Positions 53,524-62,342 of a stretch of 64,000 nucleotides of DNA are shown here, piece after piece (positions within the stretch are counted from its first letter, which is position 1; each line of letters opens with the position of its first letter). A program made the position numbers and the translations under genes. The notes under the pieces are model-generated. The model did not search any database, was not told the origin of the DNA, and worked only from the letters and a program-made list of their open reading frames with translations. The stretch is from Thalassospira australica (GTDB lineage Bacteria > Pseudomonadota > Alphaproteobacteria > Rhodospirillales > Thalassospiraceae), in the NCBI RefSeq assembly GCF_000763295.1, contig NZ_JRJE01000031.1:555068-619067 (forward strand), read 5' to 3'.

Positions 53524-55113
53524 TCATAGGGCAGCAATATTTCCATCGGCGCGCAGGTCAGTGGCCCCTTCCATAACGCCATTGGGTTTCAGGCGAATGC
53601 CACCTGCATGGCCCATCATGTCCTCATATGGGCCGACGAGTTCGACCGCATGACCGGCGGATTTCAGTTGATCGATCAGGGCCGGGTCAAAGCGATTTTC
53701 GAGTTTAAGGGTTGTGGTGTCTTCACCCCAGGTTTTGCCCAGCAACCAGCGCGGGGCGCTAACCGCTTCTTGCAGGTCCTGCCCATAGAGGACATTGCGG
53801 GTGAAGACCGCCGATTGGGTTTGTGGCTGCCCCTCGCCGCCCATGGTGCCATAGGTCAGCACCGATCCGTCGTTGAGTTTCGCCAAGGCCGGGTTGAGGG
53901 TGTGGAACGGCAGGCGGCCTGCACCCAACTGATTGGGCCCGTCATGCAGCGTGAAGCTTGAACCGCGATTTTGCCACAGCACCCCGGTTTCGGGCACGAC
54001 GACGCCGGAACCAAATTCCCAGAAAATGCTTTGGATGTAGCTAACCGCAACGCCATTGGCATCGACTGCCCCCATCCAGATGGTATCACCCGGCTTTGCC
54101 ACATGCGGCCATTGCAGTGCTGTTTTCATATCGATTTTGGCGGCCTCATTGTCCAGCATTTCGTCAGACAGAAGCGTCATCGGATCAATGCGCATGCGGT
54201 CCGGATCGCCAACATGGGCATCACGCTTGAGGAACGCGCGCTTGGTGGCCTCGATCAATCCGTGGATGTGATCAAATTCATCGGGCTTTGCTCCCGCAAG
54301 ACCAAGGCGATCAAACAGACCAAGGATCATCAGCGATGCAACACCCTGGGTTGGCGGCACCATATTAAACACCGTCCCGGTCGAAAGCCTGACAGACAGT
54401 GGCGGCATGATTTTGGCGTCATACCCCTCAAAATCTGCCAGCCTGAGCGGGCTACCAATCGCCTCAAGCCCCTGCGCGTTGCTGCGCGCAATATCGCCGC
54501 GATAGAAATCATCAAAGCCAACGCGCCCAAGATGCTCAAGCGTTCCCGCAAGGGCCGGTTGCTTAAGCACGTCCCCAATTTCGGGAATGCCATCGGCGGC
54601 ATAGGTATCAACATAGCCCGGAGAATCTTTAAGCTCCGCCATTTTGCTGGTGGTCAATGCCACTTGGGATTTCGTAACCGGCACCCCGGTTTTGCCATGA
54701 TGAACGGCATCGGCCATCAGGCGTGTCATCGGGATGTTATCGCCCAGTGACGTTGCCACTTCGGCGGCGCGTTGCCAGCCGCCAATGGCCCCCGCGACCG
54801 TCAGCGCCGCAAGGGGTCCGCGCGCCGGGATCGCAGCCTTGCCCTGCTCACGGTAAAATTCCGGGGTCGCAAGCCCCGCCGCACCACCACAAGCACGAAT
54901 GGCAACCGGATCCTTGCCCGGCGCGGCTATCAGCCAAAAACCATCACCGCCAATCGCATTCATATGCGGATATACAACCGCAATGGTCGCGGCTGCGGCA
55001 ATCATTGCCTCAACGGCGTTGCCGCCTTCGCGCAGTACATCTCGCCCGGCCTGGGCAGCCAAATGATGAGGAGCTGTAACCATGCCCCCGACAGCGGTTC
55101 TTGAACGTAACAT
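53524..55113 (-). CDS. Gamma-glutamyltransferase-fold enzyme, oxamate amidohydrolase (HpxW)-like
   Basis: A 529-residue Ntn-hydrolase. The autoprocessing Thr is Thr344 in KPGDTIWMGAVD, replacing the usual TTHxxVxD, and the later motif is YGTMGGEGQPQTQ instead of GSPGG, both features of the YwrD/HpxW branch rather than of true gamma-glutamyltransferases. GSGVVVPETGVLWQNRG also fits that branch. HpxW hydrolyses oxamate to oxalate and ammonia. There is no signal peptide, so it is cytoplasmic, unlike periplasmic Ggt. The ATG at 55113 follows GGAGG by 9 nt. It lies 3' of a TakP-like TRAP operon, whose ligand class (2-oxo acids) includes pyruvate, an analogue of oxamate. Confidence 0.83.
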   Translation of the reverse strand: MLRSRTAVGGMVTAPHHLAAQAGRDVLREGGNAVEAMIAAAATIAVVYPHMNAIGGDGFWLIAAPGKDPVAIRACGGAAGLATPEFYREQGKAAIPARGPLAALTVAGAIGGWQRAAEVATSLGDNIPMTRLMADAVHHGKTGVPVTKSQVALTTSKMAELKDSPGYVDTYAADGIPEIGDVLKQPALAGTLEHLGRVGFDDFYRGDIARSNAQGLEAIGSPLRLADFEGYDAKIMPPLSVRLSTGTVFNMVPPTQGVASLMILGLFDRLGLAGAKPDEFDHIHGLIEATKRAFLKRDAHVGDPDRMRIDPMTLLSDEMLDNEAAKIDMKTALQWPHVAKPGDTIWMGAVDANGVAVSYIQSIFWEFGSGVVVPETGVLWQNRGSSFTLHDGPNQLGAGRLPFHTLNPALAKLNDGSVLTYGTMGGEGQPQTQSAVFTRNVLYGQDLQEAVSAPRWLLGKTWGEDTTTLKLENRFDPALIDQLKSAGHAVELVGPYEDMMGHAGGIRLKPNGVMEGATDLRADGNIAAL

Positions 55114-55142
55114 CTTGCCTTGGCCTCCCTGCCGCAACGTTT

Positions 55143-55175
55143 CGGACATGCTGCGTCTTGACTGCAGCATGTCCG
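55143..55175. other. Perfect hairpin between TRAP dctM and the HpxW-like gene
   Basis: Arms CGGACATGCTGC (55143-55154) and GCAGCATGTCCG (55164-55175) pair without mismatch around 9 nt. No U-run follows on the minus strand, so intrinsic termination is unlikely. It lies in the leader of the HpxW-like gene, 30-62 nt before its start. Confidence 0.6.
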
Positions 55176-55241
55176 GTTGATCTGGTCATAGCGCTGTTTT
55201 GCGTTTCTGGTCAGCGCCTTTTCACATTGTAGAAACCCTGC

Positions 55242-56567
55242 CTACCAGCCGATCAGGTTTGGCAACCAGCTTGTCAGTTCCGGGAACACGAACAACAGGA
55301 TCAGGGCGATTGCCTGAATGCCGATAAACGGTATGACCCCGCGATAAATATCCATTGTTGAAACCGATTTTGGCGCCACCCCCTTCAGGAAGAACAACGC
55401 CCAGCCAAATGGCGGGGTCAGGAAGCTTGTCTGAAGGTTCATCGCCACCAGAATGGCAAGCCATGCCATATCAATCCCGCTATTAAGGAAGACCGGCAGG
55501 AACATCGGCAGTGCGATGTAGGAAATCTCGATCCATTCAAGGAAGAAGCCAAGCACAAAGATCACAGCCATCATGAACAGAAGATTGCCCATATCGCCGC
55601 CGGGCACCCATTCAAACATGGCATGTACAAGCCCCTCTCCGCCCAAGCCACGGAACGCAAGACCAAAGGGCTGCGCACAGATCAGAATAAAGAACACCAT
55701 CGCACTGGTGATCAGGGTGTCATGCAAGACGTCCCGCATCACACCAAAGTTAAGCCGCCCGGAAATCAACGCCAGTATCAGCGCCCCGAGTGCCCCCATT
55801 GATGCGGCCTCTGTCGGGGCAGCAACCCCGCCAACGATGGAGCCAAGCACAGCAAACACAAGCGCCAGCGGCGGCACAACCACCTTGGCAATCTTGATCA
55901 GCAATTGCTGCGTGCTCATGGTGTCGCGCTCATCTTGCGGGATGGCGGGCACCATGTCGGGCTTGAAAATCCCGAGCAAAACCAGATAAAGCCCCAGCAT
56001 CCCTGCCAGAATAAGCCCCGGCACCATTGCCGCCGCAAACAGCGTACCGACAGACCCACCTAGAATATCGGCCAAAAGGATCAACACAAGACTGGGCGGG
56101 ATAATCTGTCCCAGGGTGCCCGATGCGCAAATCACGCCACTGGCGACCCCCTTGTCATAGCCGCGATTGATCAGCGGCTGCAGCGACAACAGGCCAACCG
56201 TAACAACGGTCGCGCCCACAACCCCCGATGACGCCCCCATCAGAACGCCGACAATCACAATCGCAAGACCCATGCCGCCGCGCAAACGGCCCATGGCATG
56301 ACCGATGACATCTATCAGTTCCTCGGCCAGCTTGGACTTTTCAAGCATCACCCCCATAAAGATGAAAAGCGGCAGAGCAAGAAGCGTATAGTTGGTCACA
56401 ACGCCATAAACGCGTGCGGGCAACAGGTTGAACAAATTTGTGCCAAAACCCATTATTCCAAAGGCAAATCCCGAAATCGCAAGCGAGATCGCCACCGGCA
56501 CACCGAGTACAAGGAAGCCAAAAAAGCCCCCGACCATACCGATGGCCAGCCATTCATTTCCGGTCAT
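55242..56567 (-). CDS. dctM: TRAP transporter large permease, DctM family
   Basis: A 441-residue polytopic permease with about twelve helices. Characteristic DctM segments are MGASSGVVGATVVTVGLL near residue 110, SGTLGQIIPPSLVLI, and LTPPFGWALFFLKGVAPKSV near the C-terminus. It belongs to the subgroup working with TakP-like binding proteins. It starts 6 nt after dctQ and ends the TRAP operon. After its stop the strand continues, past a hairpin, into the HpxW-like gene, which may be partly co-transcribed. Confidence 0.92.
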   Translation of the reverse strand: MTGNEWLAIGMVGGFFGFLVLGVPVAISLAISGFAFGIMGFGTNLFNLLPARVYGVVTNYTLLALPLFIFMGVMLEKSKLAEELIDVIGHAMGRLRGGMGLAIVIVGVLMGASSGVVGATVVTVGLLSLQPLINRGYDKGVASGVICASGTLGQIIPPSLVLILLADILGGSVGTLFAAAMVPGLILAGMLGLYLVLLGIFKPDMVPAIPQDERDTMSTQQLLIKIAKVVVPPLALVFAVLGSIVGGVAAPTEAASMGALGALILALISGRLNFGVMRDVLHDTLITSAMVFFILICAQPFGLAFRGLGGEGLVHAMFEWVPGGDMGNLLFMMAVIFVLGFFLEWIEISYIALPMFLPVFLNSGIDMAWLAILVAMNLQTSFLTPPFGWALFFLKGVAPKSVSTMDIYRGVIPFIGIQAIALILLFVFPELTSWLPNLIGW

Positions 56568-56573
56568 ATCTGA

Positions 56574-57143
56574 TCAGTCTCCTGCACCGTTTTGCGTGAC
56601 CGCAGCAGATGCATCAAAGGCAGGATCGCCGTTGCCAGCGATGATTTCTCGGTAATTGATCAGGCCCTGTGCAATGGCCTGAACGAGCAAAAGACCAAAC
56701 CCGACGGGAATAAAGGCCTTAAGCAAAAAGCGATACGGCAAGCCCCCCGGATCGGGTGAGCCTTCGCCCATCATGATGGATTGTTCGACATAGGGGATCG
56801 AAAACCAGATCAACGCCCCACCCAAAATCGCCATCAGGGCTGCAGAAAACAGGTCGATGATCGCCCGGGCGCGCACGCCCAGACGTTCATAGAGAAAATC
56901 GACCCGCACATGACCGCCATGGCGCATACCGTAAGCCATCCCCATCAGGGCAATTGGTGAAACCAGATGCCATTCAAGTTCCTGCATCGCAACGCTTCCG
57001 GAATTAAACAGATAGCGCAGCAAAACATTGCCGCCGACCACCAGAACAAGGGCAAGACCACTGATCGCGGCAGCCCATCCGGCAGTATCGACAACCCAAC
57101 CCAACATACGGTCAGGTAACGGTTTAATACGGGTCGACTTCAT
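56574..57143 (-). CDS. dctQ: TRAP transporter small membrane subunit, DctQ family
   Basis: A 189-residue protein with four hydrophobic helices (about residues 18-40, 55-72, 92-112 and 138-158). MELEWHLVSPIALMGMAYGMRHGGHVRVDFLY-type content, with the conserved GMRHGGHVRVD after helix two, marks the DctQ family. It lies 1 nt after the binding-protein gene and 6 nt before dctM, the tight order normal for TRAP operons. The C-terminal 25 residues are polar and cytoplasmic. Confidence 0.88.
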   Translation of the reverse strand: MKSTRIKPLPDRMLGWVVDTAGWAAAISGLALVLVVGGNVLLRYLFNSGSVAMQELEWHLVSPIALMGMAYGMRHGGHVRVDFLYERLGVRARAIIDLFSAALMAILGGALIWFSIPYVEQSIMMGEGSPDPGGLPYRFLLKAFIPVGFGLLLVQAIAQGLINYREIIAGNGDPAFDASAAVTQNGAGD

Positions 57144-57144
57144 A

Positions 57145-58263
57145 TCAGCTCATCCCGCCTTTGGATGAAACGATGCCGTGATAGGGTTTTTCACTGATCG
57201 CGGCCCATTCACGGTGGGTATCGCGGAATGCCATGAAGCTGTCATGGACCTTTTGGGTGACCGGGTCCTTGGCGGCTTCGGCTTCAAGCGTATCTGCGGT
57301 AATGCCTTTAAGCTTGTTAACGACATCGTCGGGCAAGGTCTGGGCGGTAACGCCAAAGTTCTCGACCAGATCACGCAGGGCGGCTGCGTTGTTGGCCTCA
57401 CACCATGAATGGCTATCAAGGTTGCATGCCTGTGCCGCATTCTTGACAATCGCCTGAAGATCAGCCGGCAGGCTTTCCCAGGCTTTCTGATTGATCAGAA
57501 GTTCGGTCACGTTGGACGGCTCATGCCAACCGGTGGTGTAATAGTATTTCGCAGCTTTCTGCAGACCCAAACGGCGATCCTGATACGGGCCAACAAACTC
57601 GGCGGCATCAATCACACCACGCTCAAGTGCCGGGAAGATTTCCCCGCCTGGAAGCAGTTTCACTTCAACACCGATCTGCTGATAAACTTTGCCAGCCAGA
57701 CCCGGAATACGCATTTTCAGGCCATTGAAATCATCCAGGCTTTCAATCGGCTCACGGAACCAGCCGGTCATCTGAACGCCGGTATTGCCCATCGGGAAGG
57801 CAACAAGACCATAGGGCTGATAGACTTCGTGCCACAGCTCAAGCCCGCCACCATGATACAGCCAGGCATTCACACCCTGGAAGTTCAGGCCAAATGGCAC
57901 TGTCGTGAAATACTGTGCAGCAAAGATTTTACCAGCCCAGAAATAGGCGTTCGCGGCATTCATTTCGACCGTACCGGCCTGAACCGCGTCGAAACCTTCA
58001 AGTGCCGGGATCAATTCACCAGCGGCAAAATGCTGAATGTTCAAACGGCCATTCGACATTTCCTTAACCCGCTTGCAGAAATCTTCCGGGCTGCCCGGAC
58101 CCGTGGCATAGAATGGCGAGCCCGGACCATAGGCATTGGTCATTTTCCAGTTAAAGGTTTCCTGCGCACGAACAATGTTCGGGGCGGCAATCACACCAGC
58201 ACCGGTCGCCGCAGCACCGATCGCAGATTTGGTAAGAAAATCACGTCGCTTAACGTTTGTCAT
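57145..58263 (-). CDS. TRAP solute-binding protein with Tat signal, TakP-like
   Basis: A 372-residue periplasmic protein. It begins with a twin-arginine signal, KRRDFLTKSAIGAAATG, and cleavage near NIVRAQ. The mature domain is very like TakP of Rhodobacter sphaeroides, which binds pyruvate and other 2-oxo acids with sodium: INAWLYHGGG-type (here VNAWLYHGGG), GNTGVQMTGWFREPI, then PGLAGKVYQQIGV and VGPYQDRRLGL. ATG at 58263 has GGGAGA 7 nt upstream; the longer frame is not used. It heads the TRAP operon and is preceded by an operator-like GTGTATACATCT (58331-58342) that recurs before the divergent GntR gene. Confidence 0.9.
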   Translation of the reverse strand: MTNVKRRDFLTKSAIGAAATGAGVIAAPNIVRAQETFNWKMTNAYGPGSPFYATGPGSPEDFCKRVKEMSNGRLNIQHFAAGELIPALEGFDAVQAGTVEMNAANAYFWAGKIFAAQYFTTVPFGLNFQGVNAWLYHGGGLELWHEVYQPYGLVAFPMGNTGVQMTGWFREPIESLDDFNGLKMRIPGLAGKVYQQIGVEVKLLPGGEIFPALERGVIDAAEFVGPYQDRRLGLQKAAKYYYTTGWHEPSNVTELLINQKAWESLPADLQAIVKNAAQACNLDSHSWCEANNAAALRDLVENFGVTAQTLPDDVVNKLKGITADTLEAEAAKDPVTQKVHDSFMAFRDTHREWAAISEKPYHGIVSSKGGMS

Positions 58264-58598
58264 TGATGTCTCCCTGATAGAGATCGCCCAATCAATGGGC
58301 CTGAAACTCCAGCGGAACCCACTCCGCCATGTGTATACATCTTGCAACCCACATGCCATTTATTGTTTTTCAATAACTTAATTGATTTTCACAAAATTTC
58401 AGAAAACCACAATGCATATTATTTAACCATATTAAGGCAATGCGCATTTTTACCGCATAAATTATGGGCAGTTTCTTGCGTGAAAAAATCATCTCGCTCC
58501 ACAACCAACGGGATACTTGGATTTGGTCAGATAAATCGTGTATACATCTGAATAAGAGGAGATCATTCAGACCACGCAAGAAGGGTTCAAAACGCCAT
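58264..58598. promoter_or_regulatory. Divergent promoter region with two identical GntR-type sites
   Basis: The 12-mer GTGTATACATCT, containing the palindrome TGTATACA, occurs at 58331-58342 and at 58538-58549, one near each divergent gene. The region is AT-rich. A strong AGAGGAG at 58556 is not followed by an in-frame start codon of the regulator at usable distance. Confidence 0.6.
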
Positions 58599-59324
58599 AT
58601 GATCGAGCTTCATCAAACGCTCTCTACCCCGTCGCAGCAATCCGAACCCATCGGCATTGCCCAGCAGCTTTGTCAGGCGCTTGAAGACGACATCGTGAAG
58701 GGCAAACTTCCGCCGGGAAAACGCCTTGAAGAACCGCTTTTGGCCAAGCGGTTTGGCGTATCACGCACGCCTGTTCGCGAAGCTTTACAATTGCTTACAG
58801 CAACCGAACTGGCGGAAAAGATCCCCAACCGGGGTGTATATGTCTCGCTTGCGACCCCGGAACGTTTAACCGCGATGTTTGAAAGCATGGCAGAACTAGA
58901 AGGCATGTGCGGGCGCCTGGCCGCCAAGCGCATGACCAGTGGTGAACGTCACAACCTTGAAAAGCTCCATCACGAGCTGGCCGAAACCGTCCGCCTGGGC
59001 GATAGCGACAATTATGAAACCCTCAACCGGTCATTTCACAACACGCTGTATCGCGGCACCCATAATGATGTGCTGGTGGATGTGACCCTTGCGGTACGTC
59101 GGCGCGTCGCCCCGTTTCGCCGTGTGCAGTTCCAAAGCCTTACGCGCCTTGCGTCCTCACACGAAGAACATCAGGGCATTGTCGATGCCATCCTGCGCGG
59201 TGACGTCAAGGCAGCCGAAGACCTGTTGTATGGGCACATCATGGCGGTGCATGAGATCAGCCAGGAATACCTTGCAAGCCTGCGCGACGTAAGTGCACAA
59301 AACGACCGGGCCGCAGCAAAATAG
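58599..59324 (+). CDS. GntR-family (FCD) regulator of the TRAP/HpxW cluster
   Basis: A 241-residue regulator. The winged helix-turn-helix is KLPPGKRLEEPLLAKRFGVS followed by RTPVREALQLLTATELAEKIPNRGVYV-type sequence, and the C-terminal FCD domain follows with the His-containing RSFHNTLYRGTHN and SSHEEHQGIVDAI. It diverges from the TakP-like TRAP operon and shares a 12-nt site with it, so it probably represses both itself and the transporter until a ligand appears. ATG at 58599 is the best fit to family length, though its ribosome binding site is weak; an in-frame start further upstream is possible. Confidence 0.86.
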   Translation: MIELHQTLSTPSQQSEPIGIAQQLCQALEDDIVKGKLPPGKRLEEPLLAKRFGVSRTPVREALQLLTATELAEKIPNRGVYVSLATPERLTAMFESMAELEGMCGRLAAKRMTSGERHNLEKLHHELAETVRLGDSDNYETLNRSFHNTLYRGTHNDVLVDVTLAVRRRVAPFRRVQFQSLTRLASSHEEHQGIVDAILRGDVKAAEDLLYGHIMAVHEISQEYLASLRDVSAQNDRAAAK

Positions 59325-59339
59325 GTTTCGACACAGGGG

Positions 59340-60311
59340 TTATGACATCGCCTCGGGCTTTCGCAATCCACGCCGGAATGCCCCTGGCCCTTCCCCAAAT
59401 TGCGCTTTGAACCGCCGCGAGAATGCCGGCATCGATTGATAGCCGCACCGCAAGGCAATCTCATCCATCGACAGATTGGTATCGCGCAAAAGCGCCCTGG
59501 CCCGGCGCATGCGCCAATTTTGCAGATATTGCATGGGCGCAACACCGACGCAGTCGCCAAATCGCACAACAAAGCGCGTCCGCGACATGCCGGCCTGTTG
59601 GGCGAGCAGGTCCGAGGTCCAATCACCTTCCGGCTGGGCATGGATACTTGATAAAGCCCGCGCAATTTTGGCATCGGCCAATCCGGCAAGGAAACCTTGT
59701 GGCATGTCAGAGCGTTGCAGTTGTGCTGCCATAAGCGCAATCACAAGGACCTCCATCAGACGCGCCAAGGCACTGCGCCAACCAGGTTCGGCGTTTTGCG
59801 CAAGCGTCTGGATCATCGCAACGATGGATGATTGCGCAGTCAGTCCAAAATCGACACCGCCATTATCTGCACGCAGGATTACGTGATCATCGATCAAACC
59901 AAAGCCCGGATGACGAACATCGTCGTCAAAGGCACAAAACCCGCACAACAAACGCACATCACCCCGACCATCGGGCTGATTGCGCAACACCCCGGCAACC
60001 GGGTCAAACCCGGCCGCCATCGCATCAGATAACATTACCGCTTCGCGTCCCGGTGCATCACACAGAATGTGCCCACGGCCATTTGGCACCAAAACAAGGT
60101 CGCCTTGGCAAAGATCAAGTGCCGGTTCGTCGTCGGACAGAACAAGCTTGCAGCCGCCGGCCAAAACCAGATGAAACCGGATACGCGCACCGTCAGCGGG
60201 AATAAGAACACTGAAATCATCTGCCAGTTCCGCCGTGAAATAGAGATCACTGCGTAAACGCAATCCGGCACAAACGTCACTCAATACATCTTGCTGCACC
60301 TTATCCACCAA
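59340..60311 (-). CDS. AraC-family regulator with cupin domain
   Basis: A 323-residue regulator. The N-terminal ligand domain contains RIRFHLVLAGGCKLVL and GDLVLVPNGRGHIL, and the C-terminal domain has helix-turn-helix motifs in DLLAQQAGMSRTRFVVRF and MDEIALRCGYQSMPAFSRRF. It is of the same general type as the regulator at 39709-40737. The start is uncertain: TTG at 60311 or GTG at 60308, both with weak signals. It diverges from a LysE-family exporter and is probably its regulator. Confidence 0.83.
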   Translation of the reverse strand: MVDKVQQDVLSDVCAGLRLRSDLYFTAELADDFSVLIPADGARIRFHLVLAGGCKLVLSDDEPALDLCQGDLVLVPNGRGHILCDAPGREAVMLSDAMAAGFDPVAGVLRNQPDGRGDVRLLCGFCAFDDDVRHPGFGLIDDHVILRADNGGVDFGLTAQSSIVAMIQTLAQNAEPGWRSALARLMEVLVIALMAAQLQRSDMPQGFLAGLADAKIARALSSIHAQPEGDWTSDLLAQQAGMSRTRFVVRFGDCVGVAPMQYLQNWRMRRARALLRDTNLSMDEIALRCGYQSMPAFSRRFKAQFGEGPGAFRRGLRKPEAMS

Positions 60312-60417
60312 GGCAATTTGGAACGATCTGATAAATTATTGGTAGTTTATCGCAAAGACGTGCGGTCGGGAATGATCAATGATCGTCAAAACACACCCTC
60401 AGATGGATGATGAAATC

Positions 60418-61020
60418 ATGAGCCCCGAAAACATTACCGCCCTGATCGGCTTTGCCTTTGTCATGTCCGTTTCGCCCGGTCCTGGCAATTTCCTGCTTCT
60501 TGCGTCAGGCGCCAATTTCGGCATTGCCCGCACAATCCCACTGATTCTTGGCATCAGCAGTGGTTTTCTGTCGATGGTGTTCGTGGTTGGCTTGGGCCTT
60601 GGCGAGATTTTGGAACGTTTCCCGGTCGTGCAGGACGCCCTGCGCTTTATCTGCTTTGGCTATATCCTGTGGCTTGCCTACAAGATATCGCAAATCAGAT
60701 CGCTTGAAGGCAACGATCCGGCGGCAGCAAAACCCATCGGATTTGTTCAGGCTGCGATGTTACAGCTGCTCAACCCAAAGGCATGGACTGTCGCCCTGAT
60801 CGTCACGGTCACTTATACCGTCCCGTCCGCAGGCATACCGGGGCTTTTGGCGATGATCGCGGTATTTGCTCTGGTCAATATTCCGTCAATTTCAAGCTGG
60901 GCCATGTTTGGGGTGGCCATGCGGTCCTTCATCAACCAAGGCAACCGAACCCGCATTTTCAACATCATCATGGCCGGGCTTTTGGTTGGATCAATGGCGC
61001 CGATGTTGTGGCCGAACTAA
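60418..61020 (+). CDS. LysE-family translocator
   Basis: A 200-residue inner-membrane exporter with six hydrophobic segments. The family motif FVMSVSPGPGNFLLLASGANFG lies in the first helix region, and LLNPKAWTVALIVT near residue 120 is the conserved half-helix motif. LysE/RhtB proteins export amino acids or their derivatives. ATG at 60418 gives the usual family N-terminus; earlier in-frame ATGs at 60379 and 60403 are alternatives, none with a strong ribosome binding site. It is divergent from an AraC-type regulator and converges with the bufferin operon (7 nt between stops). Confidence 0.85.
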   Translation: MSPENITALIGFAFVMSVSPGPGNFLLLASGANFGIARTIPLILGISSGFLSMVFVVGLGLGEILERFPVVQDALRFICFGYILWLAYKISQIRSLEGNDPAAAKPIGFVQAAMLQLLNPKAWTVALIVTVTYTVPSAGIPGLLAMIAVFALVNIPSISSWAMFGVAMRSFINQGNRTRIFNIIMAGLLVGSMAPMLWPN

Positions 61021-61027
61021 AAGGCGC

Positions 61028-61561
61028 CTACGCCCATCGGCGCGACAGGAGCCGATCGACCGACAGCTTCCCGCCGCCAGCGAAAATCAAAAGCCCAAGT
61101 ACAAAGATCCACAGCAAACGCTGATCAATCAGTTCGGTCGGCAATCCATTGGTAAGCGCGCCAAGTGCCGCGCCATGAAACGCGACATCAACAATTGTCT
61201 GAACCACAACAAAGCCAATCATGCCAACGGCGGACACGCGGGTGAAAAGCCCGATCAGGATCAGGATCGGCAAGATGAACTCACCAAGGGTCCCGGTCCA
61301 GACAATCAGATGCCATGGGAAGAACGGAATGGCGGACGTATCATAAAGATACTGCTCGGCAATCGGCGGCAGGATCTGTGCAAAGGCCCCGGCACTCAGC
61401 CCAAAACCATCAAGCTTCGTAAGGGCACTGTTGAAATAATACGGCAGCAACAAAACGACAAACATCGCCCGACTGGCCAACGCCAGAAAATCGCGCCGGG
61501 CAAGGGCATCAAGTTTGTCTTCGGCAACGCCATAGCACTCAAACAGTTTACGCGCAGTCAT
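61028..61561 (-). CDS. bufD: DoxX-family membrane protein of the bufferin operon
   Basis: A 177-residue protein with four predicted helices; the DoxX domain is seen in LLPYYFNSALTKLDGF, then FTRVSAVGMIGFVVVQTIVD and the terminal LLWIFVLGLLIFAGGGKLSVDRLL. DoxX genes close bufferin (buf) operons in many proteobacteria; its role there is not well established, perhaps redox handling in the membrane. ATG at 61561 has AAGGA 8 nt upstream and overlaps the bufC-type gene by 14 nt, so it clearly belongs to the operon. Confidence 0.83.
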   Translation of the reverse strand: MTARKLFECYGVAEDKLDALARRDFLALASRAMFVVLLLPYYFNSALTKLDGFGLSAGAFAQILPPIAEQYLYDTSAIPFFPWHLIVWTGTLGEFILPILILIGLFTRVSAVGMIGFVVVQTIVDVAFHGAALGALTNGLPTELIDQRLLWIFVLGLLIFAGGGKLSVDRLLSRRWA

Positions 61562-62342
61562 GCCCGTGTCCTTTCGTAATTTCAAAGCGGGCATCAAACG
61601 CACCGGCCATCAATAATTCTGCAAAACTCTGTGTCACATCAAAGTTGGGATCGGCCTGGATGGCCTTGGCACAGGCCTTAGCAAGACACAGGCCCTCCTC
61701 GACCAATCCCGCCAAAAACGCTGCCTGTCCGGGGGAAAGGAACCGCATTTCCACCTGCATCGCCGGTCGGGCAACTAAAACCGCCTCGGGGCGCTGAACG
61801 ATACTGACTTTGTTTCCCGTCGCATCGGGGGCGTTGTTTTGTGCCTGCCAAATGGCAAAAATCGGATGGCTTGAGCGGACCAGACGACAAGCCGGATGGG
61901 CCAAAAGCATCATATGCTCAAGCTGATCTTCAATCCCTGCCAATGCATTTGCCATCAATGGCTGCGCATCACGGGCGTTGCTTGCCTCAAGTCCTGCGCG
62001 CTCAAGCCGCGCGATATCGCCTACATATGGCAAACGATCAATGACCGCATGCCCATCAAGAAAATCGGCAAAGCCATCCCCATACAGGGCAAGCGATCCG
62101 GGGCGGTTGGCTTCCCCTTGCACAAAACCCTGGGCAAGTTTGCCAAAAAAACCCTCGCCAACAAGTTTGCGTACCGTGGGATAGGCCGCACCAAGCGCGT
62201 CATACAGTCCGCGATGAACATTGTTGCGGTAAATTGCAAACCGGTGTGCCGCTCTGTCTTCCATTCCCTGTGGCAATGCCGTTGGATCAGGATGACGCAA
62301 CGCATCAGAAAACCCGTCATAAAATGCCTTAAGGTCATTCAT
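61548..62342 (-). CDS. bufC: DUF2063-family partner protein (HvfC/BufC-like)
   Basis: A 264-residue protein. The N-terminal half is the DUF2063 domain, once annotated as putative DNA-binding: RFAIYRNNVHRGLYDALGAAYPTV and LALYGDGFADFLDGH are typical. In MNIO systems such proteins act as partners that bring the precursor peptide to the DUF692 oxygenase. The C-terminal half is more variable and contains the winged-helix-like segment AAFLAGLVEEGLCLAKA. It starts as an ATGA overlap with the MNIO gene, so both are made together. The name rests on the operon order. Confidence 0.85.
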   Translation of the reverse strand: MNDLKAFYDGFSDALRHPDPTALPQGMEDRAAHRFAIYRNNVHRGLYDALGAAYPTVRKLVGEGFFGKLAQGFVQGEANRPGSLALYGDGFADFLDGHAVIDRLPYVGDIARLERAGLEASNARDAQPLMANALAGIEDQLEHMMLLAHPACRLVRSSHPIFAIWQAQNNAPDATGNKVSIVQRPEAVLVARPAMQVEMRFLSPGQAAFLAGLVEEGLCLAKACAKAIQADPNFDVTQSFAELLMAGAFDARFEITKGHGHDCA

